From an uncultured Clostridia bacterium (GTDB lineage Bacteria; Bacillota; Clostridia; Oscillospirales; Acutalibacteraceae), in assembly GCA_905236975.1 (NCBI GenBank), contig CAJOQU010000179.1:1-6868 (forward strand): a stretch of DNA of 6,868 nt, given 5' to 3'. The notes under the pieces are model-generated. The model made no database searches. It saw only the letters and a program-made list of their open reading frames with translations, and was not told where the DNA came from. This document shows positions 6,281 to 6,868 of the stretch, one piece after another (within the stretch, counting starts at the first letter, position 1; each line of letters starts with the position of its first letter). Made by a program: the position numbers and the translations under genes.

Positions 6281-6323
6281 AAAAATCAGAACCCGGCCGC
6301 AACCGACCCGATATCTTCCTTTC

Positions 6324-6483
6324 GATAGCTCTCCGCAAATGCGACAGTAAAACGGATGTTATTCCGGTTTACCAGCACGCCTGCCCGCCGGCAGCCGCCT
6401 TCGGCGACGGTTCCTTTCCCCTTCGGCCTTGCCCCGCCGGGCTTAACATCCGAAAGGTACTGATAACCCATCGCGCCTCTATC
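6324..6483 (-). ncRNA. Lysine riboswitch (L box)
   Basis: The minus-strand leader carries the conserved L-box segments in the right order. GATAG+AGGCGCG (6483-6473) gives the P1 5' strand and the core; GGTTATCAGTA follows; then GGGAAAGG (from 6420), CGCCGAAG (6406-6399), ACTGTCGC (6348-6341) and GGAGAGCTATC (6334-6324). The last element closes P1: GATAG (6483-6479) pairs with CTATC (6328-6324). The aptamer begins almost at the predicted transcription start and is followed by a terminator, so high lysine should favour P1 and termination before dapA. A frame of 87 codons runs through this region but has no RBS and is explained by the RNA. Aptamer folding was judged by motif, not by a covariance search. 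Confidence 0.92.
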
Positions 6484-6492
6484 TTTGCCTAT

Positions 6493-6521
6493 ACTGTACC
6501 ATATCCCCGCCGCTTTGTCAA
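6493..6521 (-). promoter_or_regulatory. Promoter of the lysine operon
   Basis: A perfect TTGACA -35 (6521-6516), a 17-bp spacer and TACAGT as -10 (6498-6493, 4 of 6), preceded by an extended -10 TG (TGG just before the hexamer). Transcription should start near 6486-6487, a few bases ahead of the P1 5' strand of the riboswitch. This match of promoter and aptamer start supports both calls. Confidence 0.85.
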
Positions 6522-6551
6522 GCCAAAAAGCCAATTCTTGGATGAACACAC

Positions 6552-6619
6552 AAAAAACAATCGCCGCCCCTGCCGCTTTACGGTAAATTTTCCTTTACTT
6601 TCCCGGCGGCATGCGGCAA
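6552..6619 (-). terminator. Possible second minus-strand terminator upstream of the lysine operon
   Basis: On the minus strand TTGCCGC (6619-6613) can pair with GCGGCGA (6567-6561), including one G-U. Inside this, TGCCGC (6611-6606) pairs with GCGGCA (6576-6571). An AT-rich arm containing GTAAA/TTTAC lies within. TTG and a run of six T (6557-6552) follow. The stem is long and interrupted, so it may be a poor terminator or only an incidental GC-rich inverted repeat. Confidence 0.3.
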
Positions 6620-6732
6620 ATCGATGTCGCTGCTGTTGACAGCGGCCACCATTCTGACCTTGTTTGTGAGAATGAGGTGGCATAACTTCAAGCATAAAGC
6701 CGATGCCTGGGGGTGGTTCACAATGAAAGGGC

Positions 6733-6766
6733 AAAAAAAACAGAAGCCCTTACAAAAAGGCTTCTG
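6733..6766 (-). terminator. Strong intrinsic terminator of an upstream minus-strand transcript
   Basis: On the minus strand CAGAAGCCTTT (6766-6756) pairs with AAGGGCTTCTG (6751-6741), 11 pairs with one G-U and a TTGT loop. Eight T residues follow (6740-6733). On the plus strand the same stem has a mismatch and no T-run, so the terminator is directional. It insulates the lysine operon promoter from whatever lies to the right. Confidence 0.85.
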
Positions 6767-6800
6767 CCGGTCTGTCGAAAAGCCCTGTGACCAATCCTTT

Positions 6801-6854
6801 ATGCGGCGTTCAGCCGCATTTGGGTTTTTCTGCCGACATGTGCGGCAGAAAAAC
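6801..6854 (-). repeat. Two consecutive perfect hairpins upstream of the terminator
   Basis: GTTTTTCTGCCG (6854-6843 read on the minus strand) pairs perfectly with CGGCAGAAAAAC (6835-6824), 12 bp with a 7-nt loop. After a few bases, ATGCGGC (6819-6813) pairs with GCCGCAT (6807-6801) around a 5-nt loop. The octamer CGGCAGAA of the first hairpin's 3' arm recurs at the base of the terminator (6769-6762), so the 5' arm could pair with either copy. The neat succession of hairpins suggests a structured RNA or 3' UTR, but no family is recognised. Confidence 0.55.
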
Positions 6855-6868
6855 TCCTTGTAAGCGAA

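Larger units (their letters stand above)
6550..6868. other. Region without a confident protein gene
   Basis: No frame here has both a ribosome binding site and plausible composition. What is visible is the strong minus-strand terminator at 6733-6766, two hairpins at 6801-6854, and a possible second terminator at 6552-6619. The minus strand at the right edge could be the last codons of an upstream gene. One frame stops in the hairpin-2/terminator interval (peptide ending QMRLNAA) and another stops slightly earlier (ending EKPKCG). The alternative is a structured non-coding RNA. The sequence shown cannot decide between them. Confidence 0.5.

Noticed and set aside
6286..6549. 87-codon minus-strand frame upstream of dapA
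   Set aside because: It begins upstream of the promoter, has no RBS, and its second half coincides exactly with the conserved lysine riboswitch segments. The RNA explains the conservation-like pattern.
6624..6863. 79-codon plus-strand frame starting MSLLLTAATILTLF
   Set aside because: The hydrophobic start is suggestive of a signal or membrane segment, but there is no RBS before the ATG and the frame crosses the hairpins and the minus-strand terminator.
6577..6868. Open minus-strand frame from the right edge for about 95 codons without a start
   Set aside because: It reads straight through a strong terminator with eight T, is unusually cysteine-rich and has a composition unlike the neighbouring genes. 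Probably a chance open frame.

Overview
The window reads as chromosomal DNA of a Gram-positive anaerobe, most likely class Clostridia and perhaps the Oscillospiraceae/Ruminococcaceae. The reasons are strong GGAG-type ribosome binding sites, a lysine riboswitch with a Firmicutes-style attenuator, lysine synthesis by the DapL (diaminopimelate aminotransferase) route, and an RlmD/RlmCD-type rRNA methyltransferase with cluster cysteines. The taxonomic call is inference. The core genes are visibly GC-rich, while the first ~300 bases are clearly AT-richer.

All confident protein genes are on the minus strand, so the window is best read from right to left. At the right edge (about 6868-6550) there is no convincing protein gene. 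It holds two consecutive perfect hairpins and a strong minus-strand terminator, the 3' end of an upstream transcript or of a structured RNA. A near-consensus promoter (-35 at 6516-6521, -10 at 6493-6498) then starts the lysine operon. Its leader is an L-box lysine riboswitch (about 6483-6324) followed by an intrinsic terminator (6280-6255) just ahead of dapA. One segment of the leader can pair either with the aptamer P1 strand or with the terminator's 5' arm, which is the layout of lysine-dependent transcription attenuation.

The operon is dapA-dapF-dapL-lysA, tightly packed: a TGATG junction, a 26-bp overlap and a 9-bp gap. DapA makes the dihydrodipicolinate precursor, DapL converts tetrahydrodipicolinate directly to LL-diaminopimelate, DapF epimerises it to the meso form (also a peptidoglycan precursor), and LysA decarboxylates it to lysine. 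The reductase DapB, which acts between DapA and DapL, is not in the window. The operon ends at a bidirectional terminator (about 1899-1930).

Between lysA and the next gene, a good plus-strand promoter (1762-1789) and a strong plus-strand terminator (1854-1883) bracket an unannotated RNA of about 88 nt with no ORF. Its C-rich terminator loop is complementary to Shine-Dalgarno sequences, including that of the adjacent methyltransferase gene. This is the best candidate here for something undescribed. A complete rlmD-family gene (1649-297) follows. The left edge carries the first 50 codons of an AT-rich gene with a good RBS; its N-terminus resembles those of restriction-modification type N-6 adenine DNA methylases, so an accessory/defence region may begin there.
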